37,193 nt of DNA. It comes from Desulfobacterales bacterium. GTDB taxonomy: Bacteria; Desulfobacterota; Desulfobacteria; Desulfobacterales; Desulfobacteraceae. The notes under the pieces are model-generated. The model was not told the origin of the DNA. It worked only from the letters and a program-made list of their open reading frames with translations, and ran no database searches. Of the stretch, positions 25,873 to 33,632 are shown one piece after another. The position numbers and the translations under genes were made by a program. How positions within the stretch are numbered: position 1 is the stretch's first letter; each line of letters starts with the position of its first letter. The stretch spans positions 1-37,193 of the forward strand of contig JAKSAU010001098.1 in NCBI GenBank assembly GCA_022361535.1. Direction: 5' to 3'.

Positions 25873-26906
25873 TGAAAACGTTCAAAGTTCAGGGCCGCCA
25901 AGGCCTGTCGCTTATTCATGTTGGAGACTCCATTGCCCGGGTCGAGACACATATTCCGGATGGAATAACTCCTGTCATTATTACCGATGAAAATATTCAT
26001 AGGCTTTATGGCAATCGTTTTCCCAAAGGCCCTGTGATCACCATCGGTACAGGAGAAAAAATAAAAACCCTGGCCACGGTTGAGCATATCTTAAGAGAAT
26101 TGATCAAGTTAGGATGTGATCGATCCAGTTTTGTTTTAGGTATCGGCGGCGGAATTGTCTGCGATATAGCAGGTTTTGCCGCATCCATATTTTTGAGGGG
26201 CGTCAGGTTTGGGTTTGTATCAACCACCCTGCTCTCCCAGGTGGATGCAAGTGTAGGGGGTAAAAACGGGGTCAATCTGGATGCCTTTAAGAATATGGTG
26301 GGGGTATTTAACCAACCTGAATTTGTTATCTGCGACATTGAAATGCTTTCCACTCTGCCTGAAGAGGAGATTTCCAACGGCCTGGCCGAAATTGTCAAAC
26401 ACGGTCTTATAAAAGATATCGCGCTTTTGGAGTTCCTTGAGAAAAACCAGGAAAAAGCTTTGGCCCTGGACGAAGAGGTTGTCTTCCGGCTGGTTGCAGA
26501 CTCTGTGGATATAAAATCCCGGGTGGTTGAAGCAGATGAGCGGGAGGCAGGAGAACGGCGGAAACTAAATTTTGGCCATACGATCGGCCATGCAATTGAA
26601 AAGCTGGACCAGTCCGGCCATGGCAGAGCTGTTGCCATGGGTATGGTGGCTGCGTCACGCTTCTCTCAAACCAAAGGCTATATCCAAAAAGCAGATGTGA
26701 AAAGAATTTCAGATTTGCTTCAGGGGCTTCAGCTTCCCGTGGAATGTGCGCTGCCTGCTGACAAAATCATTGATGCCGCATCAAGGGACAAGAAAAAACA
26801 GGGGCAAGACCTATTCTTTGTCTTTCTTGAAAAAATCGGCCAGGCACGTGTAGATAAAATCGGATATAGTGAAATGAACGGATTTATCCGCAACGAACTG
26901 GTTTAA
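25872..26906 (+). CDS. aroB: 3-dehydroquinate synthase
   Basis: AroB converts DAHP to 3-dehydroquinate, the second shikimate step, using NAD+ and a divalent metal. From ATG 25872 the product has 344 residues. Motifs include the glycine-rich GGGIVCDIAGF, STTLLSQVDASVGGKNGVN, KNMVGVFNQP, the metal ligands in GLAEIVKHG and NFGHTIGHAIE, and a C-terminal helical domain. The aroF TGA and the aroB ATG share one base (TGATG) and a GGAAGG lies inside the aroF end, so translation is coupled. It ends four bases from the convergent gene on the other strand. Confidence 0.96.
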   Translation: MKTFKVQGRQGLSLIHVGDSIARVETHIPDGITPVIITDENIHRLYGNRFPKGPVITIGTGEKIKTLATVEHILRELIKLGCDRSSFVLGIGGGIVCDIAGFAASIFLRGVRFGFVSTTLLSQVDASVGGKNGVNLDAFKNMVGVFNQPEFVICDIEMLSTLPEEEISNGLAEIVKHGLIKDIALLEFLEKNQEKALALDEEVVFRLVADSVDIKSRVVEADEREAGERRKLNFGHTIGHAIEKLDQSGHGRAVAMGMVAASRFSQTKGYIQKADVKRISDLLQGLQLPVECALPADKIIDAASRDKKKQGQDLFFVFLEKIGQARVDKIGYSEMNGFIRNELV

Positions 26907-26910
26907 ATGA

Positions 26911-27969
26911 TCAGTCCTTTTCTTTGAGCACCAGCCTGAACCCTGTAAAATACGTTCTCATGCCGGGCAGGGCCTTGTTCCTGCTCCGGCACCGGGATGA
27001 TGAAAACGGATCTATAAAAGACCCGCCACGGACCACCCGGGAGGCATTGGCATCTTTTTTATGTTTTCCTTTTTTATGTTGGCGCCCCTCCTTTTTACCG
27101 GCCTGTTTTCCGTTGTCTTGATCATATACCGTTCTACACCATTCCCTGACATTACCGCCCATATCATAAAGCCCTAAATTATTTGGAAGATAACTGCCTA
27201 CAGGGGCAGTCCGCCCTCTTACACCACCAGTGTCACATCCAGCACAATTTGCAGGTGGACGAAAGATCTCTTTACCCCACGGATACGCCTCTCTTCGCCC
27301 CCGATTTGTGCAGGCAAACTCCCACTGGGCTTCACTGGGCAGGGTAAACCATTTTCCGGTCTTTTGATTGAGGCGGGAAATAAACATATCTATATCCCGA
27401 AATGAAACCTGCTCTACCGGAAAGTCTTTTCCTTTGAACCGGGAAGGGTTGTTTTGCATCAGAGTCATCCATTGTTCCTGGGTCACCTCGTATTGCCCCA
27501 TCCAGTATCCTTCCAGACACACTCTTTGGGTCTCGACATCATCCTTTTTGCAATCCTCGTCATCATCTTGACTGCACCCCATTTGAAAGCACTTTCCCGG
27601 AATCCAAACAAATAGCATACCTGTAACCGGCTCTCTGTATATTTCTCCTGATGCATGGTCAGGCAACGGACGATCATCAAACTCAATGCTGCATTTACCG
27701 GAGTACTGCCATAATTTCAGATCATTCCAAATCTTTTGTGCCCGGGGTTCGCCAAGATCATGGGCTTTTTTTACCCAACATTTGGCTTTGAAAGGATCCT
27801 TGAGAACGCCATCGCCGTTATAGTACACAATACCAAGATCACACATTGCCTGTGTATCTCCCTGGCGTGCTCTTTTGACCAAGTCATCCACATCTGCCTT
27901 GGAACTGCATATTCCGGGTGCAACCATAAGGAAGGCACCCACAAATATAATCAGAATCGCTCGAAACAT
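26911..27969 (-). CDS. Exported Sel1-repeat / FGE-sulfatase-fold protein (probably not a true FGE)
   Basis: The 352-residue protein has a Sec signal peptide (about 1-22), one or two Sel1-like repeats (about 28-80, ALGIVYYNGDGV type with GDTQAMCDLG) and a SUMF1/formylglycine-generating-enzyme fold. That fold shows FQMGC, GYWMGQYEVTQEQW, PVEQVSF, LPSEAQWEFAC, YPWG, GLYDMGGNVREW and RVVRGGSF. True FGEs have two catalytic cysteines after the RGGSW motif; here only one is present in the corresponding segment (SSSRCRSR). A Lys-rich insertion of about 25 residues precedes RVVRGGSF. The protein is more likely a binding or structural member, as in PvdO-like proteins. AGGAGG precedes ATG 27969. Confidence 0.82.
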   Translation of the reverse strand: MFRAILIIFVGAFLMVAPGICSSKADVDDLVKRARQGDTQAMCDLGIVYYNGDGVLKDPFKAKCWVKKAHDLGEPRAQKIWNDLKLWQYSGKCSIEFDDRPLPDHASGEIYREPVTGMLFVWIPGKCFQMGCSQDDDEDCKKDDVETQRVCLEGYWMGQYEVTQEQWMTLMQNNPSRFKGKDFPVEQVSFRDIDMFISRLNQKTGKWFTLPSEAQWEFACTNRGRREAYPWGKEIFRPPANCAGCDTGGVRGRTAPVGSYLPNNLGLYDMGGNVREWCRTVYDQDNGKQAGKKEGRQHKKGKHKKDANASRVVRGGSFIDPFSSSRCRSRNKALPGMRTYFTGFRLVLKEKD

Positions 27970-28340
27970 ATGCTTTTCCTCCTGACTCCCGTGCTCTTTT
28001 AATCTATTTTAGCGCCAAACATGTTTCTCAAATCAATATGTTTAACATTCAAGTTACTCCTGGACAATCACCTACAGATATTGGCTCGTTTACTCTAAAA
28101 ATACGTCTGGTGCCTTTTTCTGAGGACGAATAAGCCTAAATAGATAAACTAAATTCGTTAGCCTTGCCAGTTACCCTTTTTTTCATCCTTTGTTTATAGT
28201 ATAAAATTAACCGTAACTGAATATCCAGGTAATAGATTTTCTCCATTCTGGCTCTCAAACGGCTCTGACGGACTTGCCAAAACTGATTCGGTTTTATTTG
28301 ATCGGACTTGAAAAGCTCAAACACGATTTAAAAGTTGAAT
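27970..28340. other. Gene-free stretch between the FGE-like gene and perR
   Basis: AT-rich sequence. I see no convincing gene, RNA or repeat before the perR promoter. A 62-codon frame on the minus strand (28136-28324) has no ribosome site and no recognisable family. Confidence 0.5.
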
Positions 28341-28349
28341 AAAAACATA

Positions 28350-28378
28350 TTGACAATTAGGATTAAATCCTATTTAAT
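28350..28378 (+). promoter_or_regulatory. perR promoter with operator in the spacer
   Basis: TTGACA (28350-28355) and TTTAAT (28373-28378) are 17 bases apart. The spacer holds a perfect inverted repeat TAGGAT-TAA-ATCCTA (28358-28372). The position and AT-rich dyad suit a Fur/PerR-family repressor, implying autoregulation of perR and control of the downstream rubrerythrin gene if co-transcribed. Confidence 0.8.
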
Positions 28379-28407
28379 ACCGAAAACTAAAAAGGAGAAA
28401 GTTCGAA

Positions 28408-28842
28408 TTGGATCATTTTTACGAGCAGTGCAAGGCCAACAACTTGAAAATCACACCACAGCGAGTGGCTGTGTATAAAGCGTTGTCCTCATCATTGTCG
28501 CACCCTAGTGCGGACCAGATCCACAGAGAATTGAGAAAAGAGTTTCCGAATATCAGCTTAGATACTGTAAACAGAACTCTTATCACCTTTGCCAAAGCAA
28601 ATATGATTGATGTAGTCGAAGGGCACGGTGACCCAAGGCGCTTTGACCCCAATCAAGAAAGCCACCACCATTTTTATTGTGTATCCTGCCGTGAAATTTT
28701 CGATTTTCATGACAATACACTTGACACGATCACCCTGTCCCCAGAGATAGAAAGCAAATTTACCATTACAGGTAAACGGCTCTGTCTTACGGGCTTTTGT
28801 GATAAATGCCGTTCCCGGGAAGACCGGAAGGCAAACAATTAG
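28408..28842 (+). CDS. perR: PerR, peroxide-sensing Fur-family repressor
   Basis: The 144-residue product has the Fur-family winged helix and two structural zinc CxxC pairs (C91/C94 and C131/C134). The sensing-metal residues match Bacillus subtilis PerR with constant spacing: H32, D80, H86, H88 and D99. The Asp at the last position, rather than the Glu of Fur, marks a PerR. PerR with iron is inactivated when peroxide oxidises two of these histidines. The start is TTG 28408, ten bases after GGAG; no ATG in frame preserves the N-terminal helix. Rubrerythrin follows after 66 bases. Confidence 0.9.
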   Translation: MDHFYEQCKANNLKITPQRVAVYKALSSSLSHPSADQIHRELRKEFPNISLDTVNRTLITFAKANMIDVVEGHGDPRRFDPNQESHHHFYCVSCREIFDFHDNTLDTITLSPEIESKFTITGKRLCLTGFCDKCRSREDRKANN

Positions 28843-28908
28843 CAAGAGGCGCGGCAAGGAACCGCATTCAATACCAACCTATCTGTGATTTATAAGGAGA
28901 ATTAAACT

Positions 28909-29484
28909 ATGGCAAGTTTGAAAGGCACCAAAACTGAAAAAAATCTGCTCACTGCTTTTGCTGGAGAATCCCAGGCCAGAAACCGTTATACCTATTTTGC
29001 CAGTCAGGCAAAAAAAGAAGGGTATGTTCAGATTTCTGATATTTTTACAGAAACCGCCAACCAGGAAAAAGAGCATGCTAAACGCTTTTTCAAATTTCTT
29101 GAGGGTGGCGAGGTTGAAATTGTTGGTGCCTTCCCGGCCGGTGTGATCGGAACTACCCTTGAAAACCTTAAAGAGGCTGCTGCCGGCGAAGAATACGAAT
29201 GGACCCAGATGTATCCGGACTTTGCGGCCGTGGCCAGGGAAGAGGGGTTTGATGATGTTGCAGTTGTTTTCGAAATGGTTGCTGTTGCAGAAAAACAGCA
29301 TGAGAAACGCTACAAAGAACTGGCAGCCAATGTAGATGCCGGCAAGGTATTTAAAAAAGATGGCAGTACCACCTGGCAATGTCGAAACTGCGGATATGTC
29401 CATGATGGAGACGAAGCACCGGAAATGTGCCCTGCTTGTGCCCATGCCCAGGCCCACTTTGAAGTTCTAAGTGAGAACTGGTAA
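28909..29484 (+). CDS. rbr: Rubrerythrin
   Basis: Rubrerythrin reduces hydrogen peroxide in anaerobes, receiving electrons from rubredoxin or ferredoxin. The 191-residue protein has the ferritin-like diiron domain with E20, E53, H56, E94, E97, E128 and H131, followed by a C-terminal rubredoxin domain with C158, C161, C174 and C177 (CRNCGY and CPAC). AAGGAG precedes ATG 28909. It lies directly behind perR and is closed by its own terminator. Confidence 0.97.
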   Translation: MASLKGTKTEKNLLTAFAGESQARNRYTYFASQAKKEGYVQISDIFTETANQEKEHAKRFFKFLEGGEVEIVGAFPAGVIGTTLENLKEAAAGEEYEWTQMYPDFAAVAREEGFDDVAVVFEMVAVAEKQHEKRYKELAANVDAGKVFKKDGSTTWQCRNCGYVHDGDEAPEMCPACAHAQAHFEVLSENW

Positions 29485-29527
29485 GCCAATCAAAGTGATA
29501 ATATATTGCCTGTAAAACTGTGAGAAA

Positions 29528-29569
29528 TCACCCCCTTTTTTTATGTAATCAGGGGGTGAACCCTTTTTT
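29528..29569 (+). terminator. Terminator after rubrerythrin
   Basis: TCACCCCC (29528-29535) pairs with GGGGGTGA (29552-29559) around a 16-base loop. Six T at 29564-29569 follow after a short gap. Confidence 0.78.
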
Positions 29570-29643
29570 AAGGCACCAAATTGACAAAGGATGATTATGA
29601 ACATATATTTACAGGCAATTTTAATCTGAAATAGGAAAATAAC

Positions 29644-29970
29644 ATGGCAGAAAATATTATAGATCTTAGTGATGAATCTTTTGACGAATTAGTAAAAAAC
29701 TCTGACAAACCTATCATGGTTGATTTCTGGGCACCTTGGTGTGGGCCTTGCAAAGCCATTGCACCTTCAGTAGAAGCTTTGTCCGAAGAGTACGGTGACC
29801 AGATGATCTTTGCAAAGGTTAATGTGGATGACAACCCCTTAAGCCCCAGTAAATATGGTGTTCAAGCGATTCCGACCCTGATTTTCTTCAAAGATGGCAA
29901 CGTTGCCGAGCAGATCACCGGCATGGTCGCAAAAGAAAAACTTGAGGAGACCATCAAAGGCGTCCTTTAA
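29644..29970 (+). CDS. trxA: Thioredoxin
   Basis: The 108-residue protein has the thioredoxin fold with active-site WCGPC (C33, C36), the buried Asp in MVDFWAPWCGPC, and the cis-Pro region AIPTLIFF. It reduces protein disulfides in the cytoplasm with electrons from TrxB. trxB starts ten bases after its stop, with AAGGAG in between, so the two form an operon. Confidence 0.97.
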   Translation: MAENIIDLSDESFDELVKNSDKPIMVDFWAPWCGPCKAIAPSVEALSEEYGDQMIFAKVNVDDNPLSPSKYGVQAIPTLIFFKDGNVAEQITGMVAKEKLEETIKGVL

Positions 29971-29980
29971 GGAGACTTTA

Positions 29981-30895
29981 ATGAGTGATTATGATCTTGT
30001 AATTATCGGTGCCGGCCCTGCTGGTCTCACGGCAGGGCTTTATGCTGCCCGGGCCCGGATGAATGTCCTTCTGATCGAAAAAGCTGCACCCGGAGGTCAG
30101 ATTATTGTTACTGACTGGATTGAAAATTATCCTGGCTTTCCGGAAGGGATTTCCGGCTTCGATCTTGCCGAAAAAATGAAAAAACAGGCCCTTGACCTGG
30201 GATTGAAAATTGAAACGGCAGAAGTTCACGGCCTTAACCTTGAAGGAGATAGAAAGGAAGTTCTTCTCAAGGACAGCAGCATCAAAGCAAAAGCTTTGAT
30301 CATAGCTTCCGGTGCGTCTCCCAAAAAACTTGGCATCGGGGAAGACAAATACATGGGCAAAGGGATTTCTTTTTGCGCTACTTGTGATGCACCTTTTTTC
30401 CGTGACAAAACCGTTGTAGCTATTGGTGGGGGTGATACTGCAATTCAAGAAGCCATTTTCCTGACAAAATTTGTTAAAAAAGTCTACTTGGTCCATCGGA
30501 GAGATGAATTGAGGGCAGCAAAAATCCTTCAGGAAAGGGCGTTTACCAACGATAAAATCGAATTTGTTTGGGATACAATAGCCACTGGAGTTGACGGTTT
30601 TTTTGGCATTGAAGGTGTAAATGTCAAAAATGTCAAAACCAATGAGGAATCTGTAATCAAGGCAGACGGATGTTTTATCTGGGTTGGTATCCTACCGAAT
30701 ACGGAATTTATTAAAGGTACGGTTGAAACCGATGAGGGCGGTTTTATTATTGCCAATGCTAAGATGCAGACCAATGTACCGGGCGTGTATGTAGCCGGTG
30801 ATGTTAGGGATACCCCTCTTCGCCAAGTGTCTACAGCCGTAGGCGATGGCGCCATTGCTGCGGTTTCCGCTGAACATTATATCGAGAATTTATAA
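29981..30895 (+). CDS. trxB: Thioredoxin reductase
   Basis: The 304-residue flavoprotein has the FAD-binding GAGPAGL (about 10-16), the redox CATC (C132, C135), the NAD(P)H-binding GGGDTAIQEA and the C-terminal FAD motif GVYVAGDV. It transfers electrons from NAD(P)H or another donor to TrxA. ATG 29981 is chosen for the AAGGAG site just upstream; an earlier in-frame start lies inside trxA. The stop is one base before the bamD start. Confidence 0.97.
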   Translation: MSDYDLVIIGAGPAGLTAGLYAARARMNVLLIEKAAPGGQIIVTDWIENYPGFPEGISGFDLAEKMKKQALDLGLKIETAEVHGLNLEGDRKEVLLKDSSIKAKALIIASGASPKKLGIGEDKYMGKGISFCATCDAPFFRDKTVVAIGGGDTAIQEAIFLTKFVKKVYLVHRRDELRAAKILQERAFTNDKIEFVWDTIATGVDGFFGIEGVNVKNVKTNEESVIKADGCFIWVGILPNTEFIKGTVETDEGGFIIANAKMQTNVPGVYVAGDVRDTPLRQVSTAVGDGAIAAVSAEHYIENL

Positions 30896-30896
30896 A

Positions 30897-31592
30897 ATGA
30901 AAAAACTTCTTGTTTTTGGGATCTTTCTTGTTTTACTTTCCGGCTGCTCTCTTTTTGAAGAGTCCAGCCAGATGAACAAAAGTGCTCAGCAACTTGCTGC
31001 TGAGGGTGCTGCCGCTTTCATGAATGAAGACTATAAAGATGCAGTCAAGGCCTATTCAGACCTCAAGGACTGGTACCCGTTCAGCAAATATGCCATCCTG
31101 GCCGAGTTAAAAGTGGCTGATGCCCATTTCCACCTTGAAGAATATGACGAAGCCATTGTGGCCTATGAAGGGTTTGAAAAAATGCATCCCAAAAATGAAG
31201 CCATACCATACGTTATCAATCAAATCGGTCTGTGTTGGTTCAAGCAGATCGATACGGTTGACCGGGATGCTGCGCCCGCAAAAAATGCTATGACCCAGTT
31301 CCAGAGGCTGATCAGTCAGTTCCCGGAAGATGAAATGGCTGAAGATGCTGTGGCATACATTGAAACCTGTCTTGACAATATTGCAGGTCACGAACTTTAC
31401 GTGGCAAATTTTTATTTTAAAACCAAAGAATTTAAAGCGGCTCTTAAACGGTACCAATACATAGTTGAATATTTTCCAGGGACAGAACAGAGCGAAATTG
31501 CAATGAACCAGATTCCCAAGGTAACAGAAAAACTTCCAAGGGAACCTGAAGCCGGAGAAGAAAAGCCAGAGGAAACAAAAACTGAAGAATAA
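30897..31592 (+). CDS. bamD: Outer membrane assembly lipoprotein BamD
   Basis: BamD is the essential lipoprotein of the BAM machine that inserts beta-barrel proteins into the outer membrane. From ATG 30897 the product has 231 residues, with a lipoprotein signal ending at lipobox LSGC (Cys17) and tetratricopeptide-type repeats (AAAFMNEDYKDAVKAYSDL, FHLEEYDEAIVAYEGF, KEFKAALKRYQYIVEYFPGT). The C-terminus is Glu-rich and disordered. It abuts trxB and is probably read with it. Its presence confirms a diderm organism. Confidence 0.93.
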   Translation: MKKLLVFGIFLVLLSGCSLFEESSQMNKSAQQLAAEGAAAFMNEDYKDAVKAYSDLKDWYPFSKYAILAELKVADAHFHLEEYDEAIVAYEGFEKMHPKNEAIPYVINQIGLCWFKQIDTVDRDAAPAKNAMTQFQRLISQFPEDEMAEDAVAYIETCLDNIAGHELYVANFYFKTKEFKAALKRYQYIVEYFPGTEQSEIAMNQIPKVTEKLPREPEAGEEKPEETKTEE

Positions 31593-31676
31593 TAATTTTT
31601 CTTTACTTTTGTTTCAAACTGCTGTATTTATTTCGGGTTATTATTTTGATAAAGCGATTTCGTTAGGAGTATAAAG

Positions 31677-31871
31677 ATGTCTAAAGAATGTGCAATTTGC
31701 GGAAAAAAACCAATGGTCGGCAACAACGTCAGCCATGCCCATAACTTGAATAAAAGAAGATTCAACCCCAACCTTCAGAGAGTCCGTGCAGTTGTTAAAC
31801 AGGGTTGTGTCAGAAAAATCGACGTATGCACCTCCTGCATCAAGGCGGGCAAAGTCGTTAAAGCCTCCTAA
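31677..31871 (+). CDS. rpmB: Ribosomal protein bL28, zinc-binding form
   Basis: The 64-residue large-subunit protein has the L28 core [19 protein letters not shown]. It keeps the two zinc CxxC pairs, C5/C8 and C51/C54, of the C+ form. ATG 31677 follows AGGAG. Organisms with C+ forms sometimes also carry zinc-free paralogues induced on zinc starvation; none is in this window. Confidence 0.96.
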   Translation: MSKECAICGKKPMVGNNVSHAHNLNKRRFNPNLQRVRAVVKQGCVRKIDVCTSCIKAGKVVKAS

Positions 31872-31926
31872 GCCCTTTTGAGGAAGTCGGTACACTAACC
31901 GGCAACACATTTCAAGACAACATCAG

Positions 31927-31970
31927 GGTTCCGGCATGCAACTGCTGCATGCCGGAACCTTTGTTGTTTT
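31927..31970 (+). terminator. Terminator of rpmB
   Basis: GGTTCCGGCATGCA (31927-31940) pairs perfectly with TGCATGCCGGAACC (31946-31959), followed by a T-rich run. Confidence 0.92.
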
Positions 31971-31996
31971 GCGTCTGTTTTATAAGGTTTGACTGA

Positions 31997-33316
31997 CTAT
32001 AAAATCTTGGAAGCCAGTTCTGCCAGTTCTGAGCGCTCTCCTTTTTCAAGATTGATATGGGCATAAAGTTTCTGGCCTTTCATCTTTTCGATGATGTATG
32101 CCAGGCCATTTGTCTGGCTGTCCAGATAGGGATGGTCTATCTGGTAAATATCCCCCGTAAAGATAATCTTTGTTCCTTCCCCGGCCCGGGTAATTATGGT
32201 TTTCACCTCATGAGGTGTAAGGTTTTGGGCCTCGTCAACTATAAAGAACACCCGTACGATGGATCGGCCACGGATATATGATATCGGAGTGATTACAATT
32301 TTCTCCTCTTCAATCAATTCTCTTATCTTTTTACCGTTTGAGCCGTTTTCGTTAAAATGGTTTTGAATGACAGACAAGTTGTCATACAAAGGTTGCATAT
32401 ACGGATCCAGTTTTGACGCCACATCACCAGGCAAAAATCCTAAATCCTTATTGCTCAAGGGTACCACAGGCCTGGCAATGAAAATCTGCCTGTAAAACTG
32501 CTTTTTTGCCAGGGCGGCAGCCAGGGCCAAAAGGGTTTTGCCGGTGCCCGCCTTTCCTGAAACCGTAACAAGAGAGATATCCGGATTGAGCATAGCGTTT
32601 AAAGCAAAGGTTTGTTCAGAGTTCCGCGGTTTAATTCCATAACAAATTCGTGGCTGAATCAGTTTCACGGTTTGGCTGGCACCGTCAAAAAATGCAAGGG
32701 CTGACTTGGACCCGTTTTTCAAAATCACATTTTCATTGGAATAGAATTCCAGGTTCTGTCCCAGTCTTGTGGTTTCAGCTTCATAGGGCTTCTGGTACAG
32801 TTCATCCAACACATCACAGCTGATGTTTTCAACAACCTTCATCCCGGTATACATGTCGGACAGATTCTCTACGAACTGGGAATTATAATTTTCCGTTTTC
32901 AGGCCGATGGATCTGGCTTTAAGGCGAAGATTCACATCTTTGGTTACAAAAATTACATTTTTAAATTCATTCTCTTTAGCAATGGAATGAGCAATGTTTA
33001 ATATCCGGATATCCGGGGAAATATCGTTAAAATTCTCCTTTATAATGGGATCCAGGCTGGTGTCCAGCCGAATGGCGATGCTGCCCTCTCCATTTTCCAG
33101 AGGCACACCGCCGTTAAGCATCTTGTCACTGGACAATGCATCCAAGGTTCTTAAAAAATCCCGGGCATTGCAATTTATGACATTGTTACCCTTCTTGAAT
33201 TTATCCAGTTCTTCAATCACCGTTATGGGGATAAAAATGTCATTATCCTTGAACTGGTGAATGCAACCACTGTCATGAAGGATTACGTTAGTGTCCAGAA
33301 TAAAGATTTTTTTCAT
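31997..33316 (-). CDS. phoH2: PhoH2-type protein: PIN RNase domain fused to PhoH ATPase
   Basis: The 439-residue protein joins an N-terminal PIN nuclease (about 1-150; acidic residues D8, E35/E36 and D127) to a PhoH ATPase (about 225-439) with Walker A GKAGTGKT (254-261) and Walker B FFIVDEAQN (DE 361-362). PhoH2 proteins studied in mycobacteria unwind and cleave RNA. ATG 33316 has GGAGAC upstream. It lies alone on the minus strand downstream of rel, separated by 316 bases. Confidence 0.9.
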   Translation of the reverse strand: MKKIFILDTNVILHDSGCIHQFKDNDIFIPITVIEELDKFKKGNNVINCNARDFLRTLDALSSDKMLNGGVPLENGEGSIAIRLDTSLDPIIKENFNDISPDIRILNIAHSIAKENEFKNVIFVTKDVNLRLKARSIGLKTENYNSQFVENLSDMYTGMKVVENISCDVLDELYQKPYEAETTRLGQNLEFYSNENVILKNGSKSALAFFDGASQTVKLIQPRICYGIKPRNSEQTFALNAMLNPDISLVTVSGKAGTGKTLLALAAALAKKQFYRQIFIARPVVPLSNKDLGFLPGDVASKLDPYMQPLYDNLSVIQNHFNENGSNGKKIRELIEEEKIVITPISYIRGRSIVRVFFIVDEAQNLTPHEVKTIITRAGEGTKIIFTGDIYQIDHPYLDSQTNGLAYIIEKMKGQKLYAHINLEKGERSELAELASKIL

Positions 33317-33632
33317 ACAGGTCTCCGCATTAAATTGACGAGATTAAATTCTAGGATGATTTTGGGGTTATTAGTTTTGGGTGGGAGTAGTGATACCGGA
33401 CCTTTCCTTTCCGGTCTTCTGGCAGGGGCTGGTAAATATAGGATGTTTACCATAACGTATCCAGGTTGAAGTTAATATTCGGACCGGCCCAGGATTTTCA
33501 CGAGAAAATTAGACCCGGCCATGCTAACCATAGTTCATTTTTTTCTTGCTGTCTATAGAATTTTAAAGATTTTTGATTAGGAAATTATGATTATAGAGTA
33601 ATACGAAGATTATACTTGGTCTTTAGACGAAA
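33317..33632. other. Gene-free stretch between phoH2 and rel
   Basis: Mostly AT-rich. A small dyad ACCGGA/TCCGGT lies near 33396-33416. I recognise no gene, terminator with a T-run, or consensus promoter. Confidence 0.5.

Noticed and set aside
28136..28324. 62-codon minus-strand frame upstream of perR
   Set aside because: No ribosome site, no recognisable family, and AT-rich noncoding-like composition.
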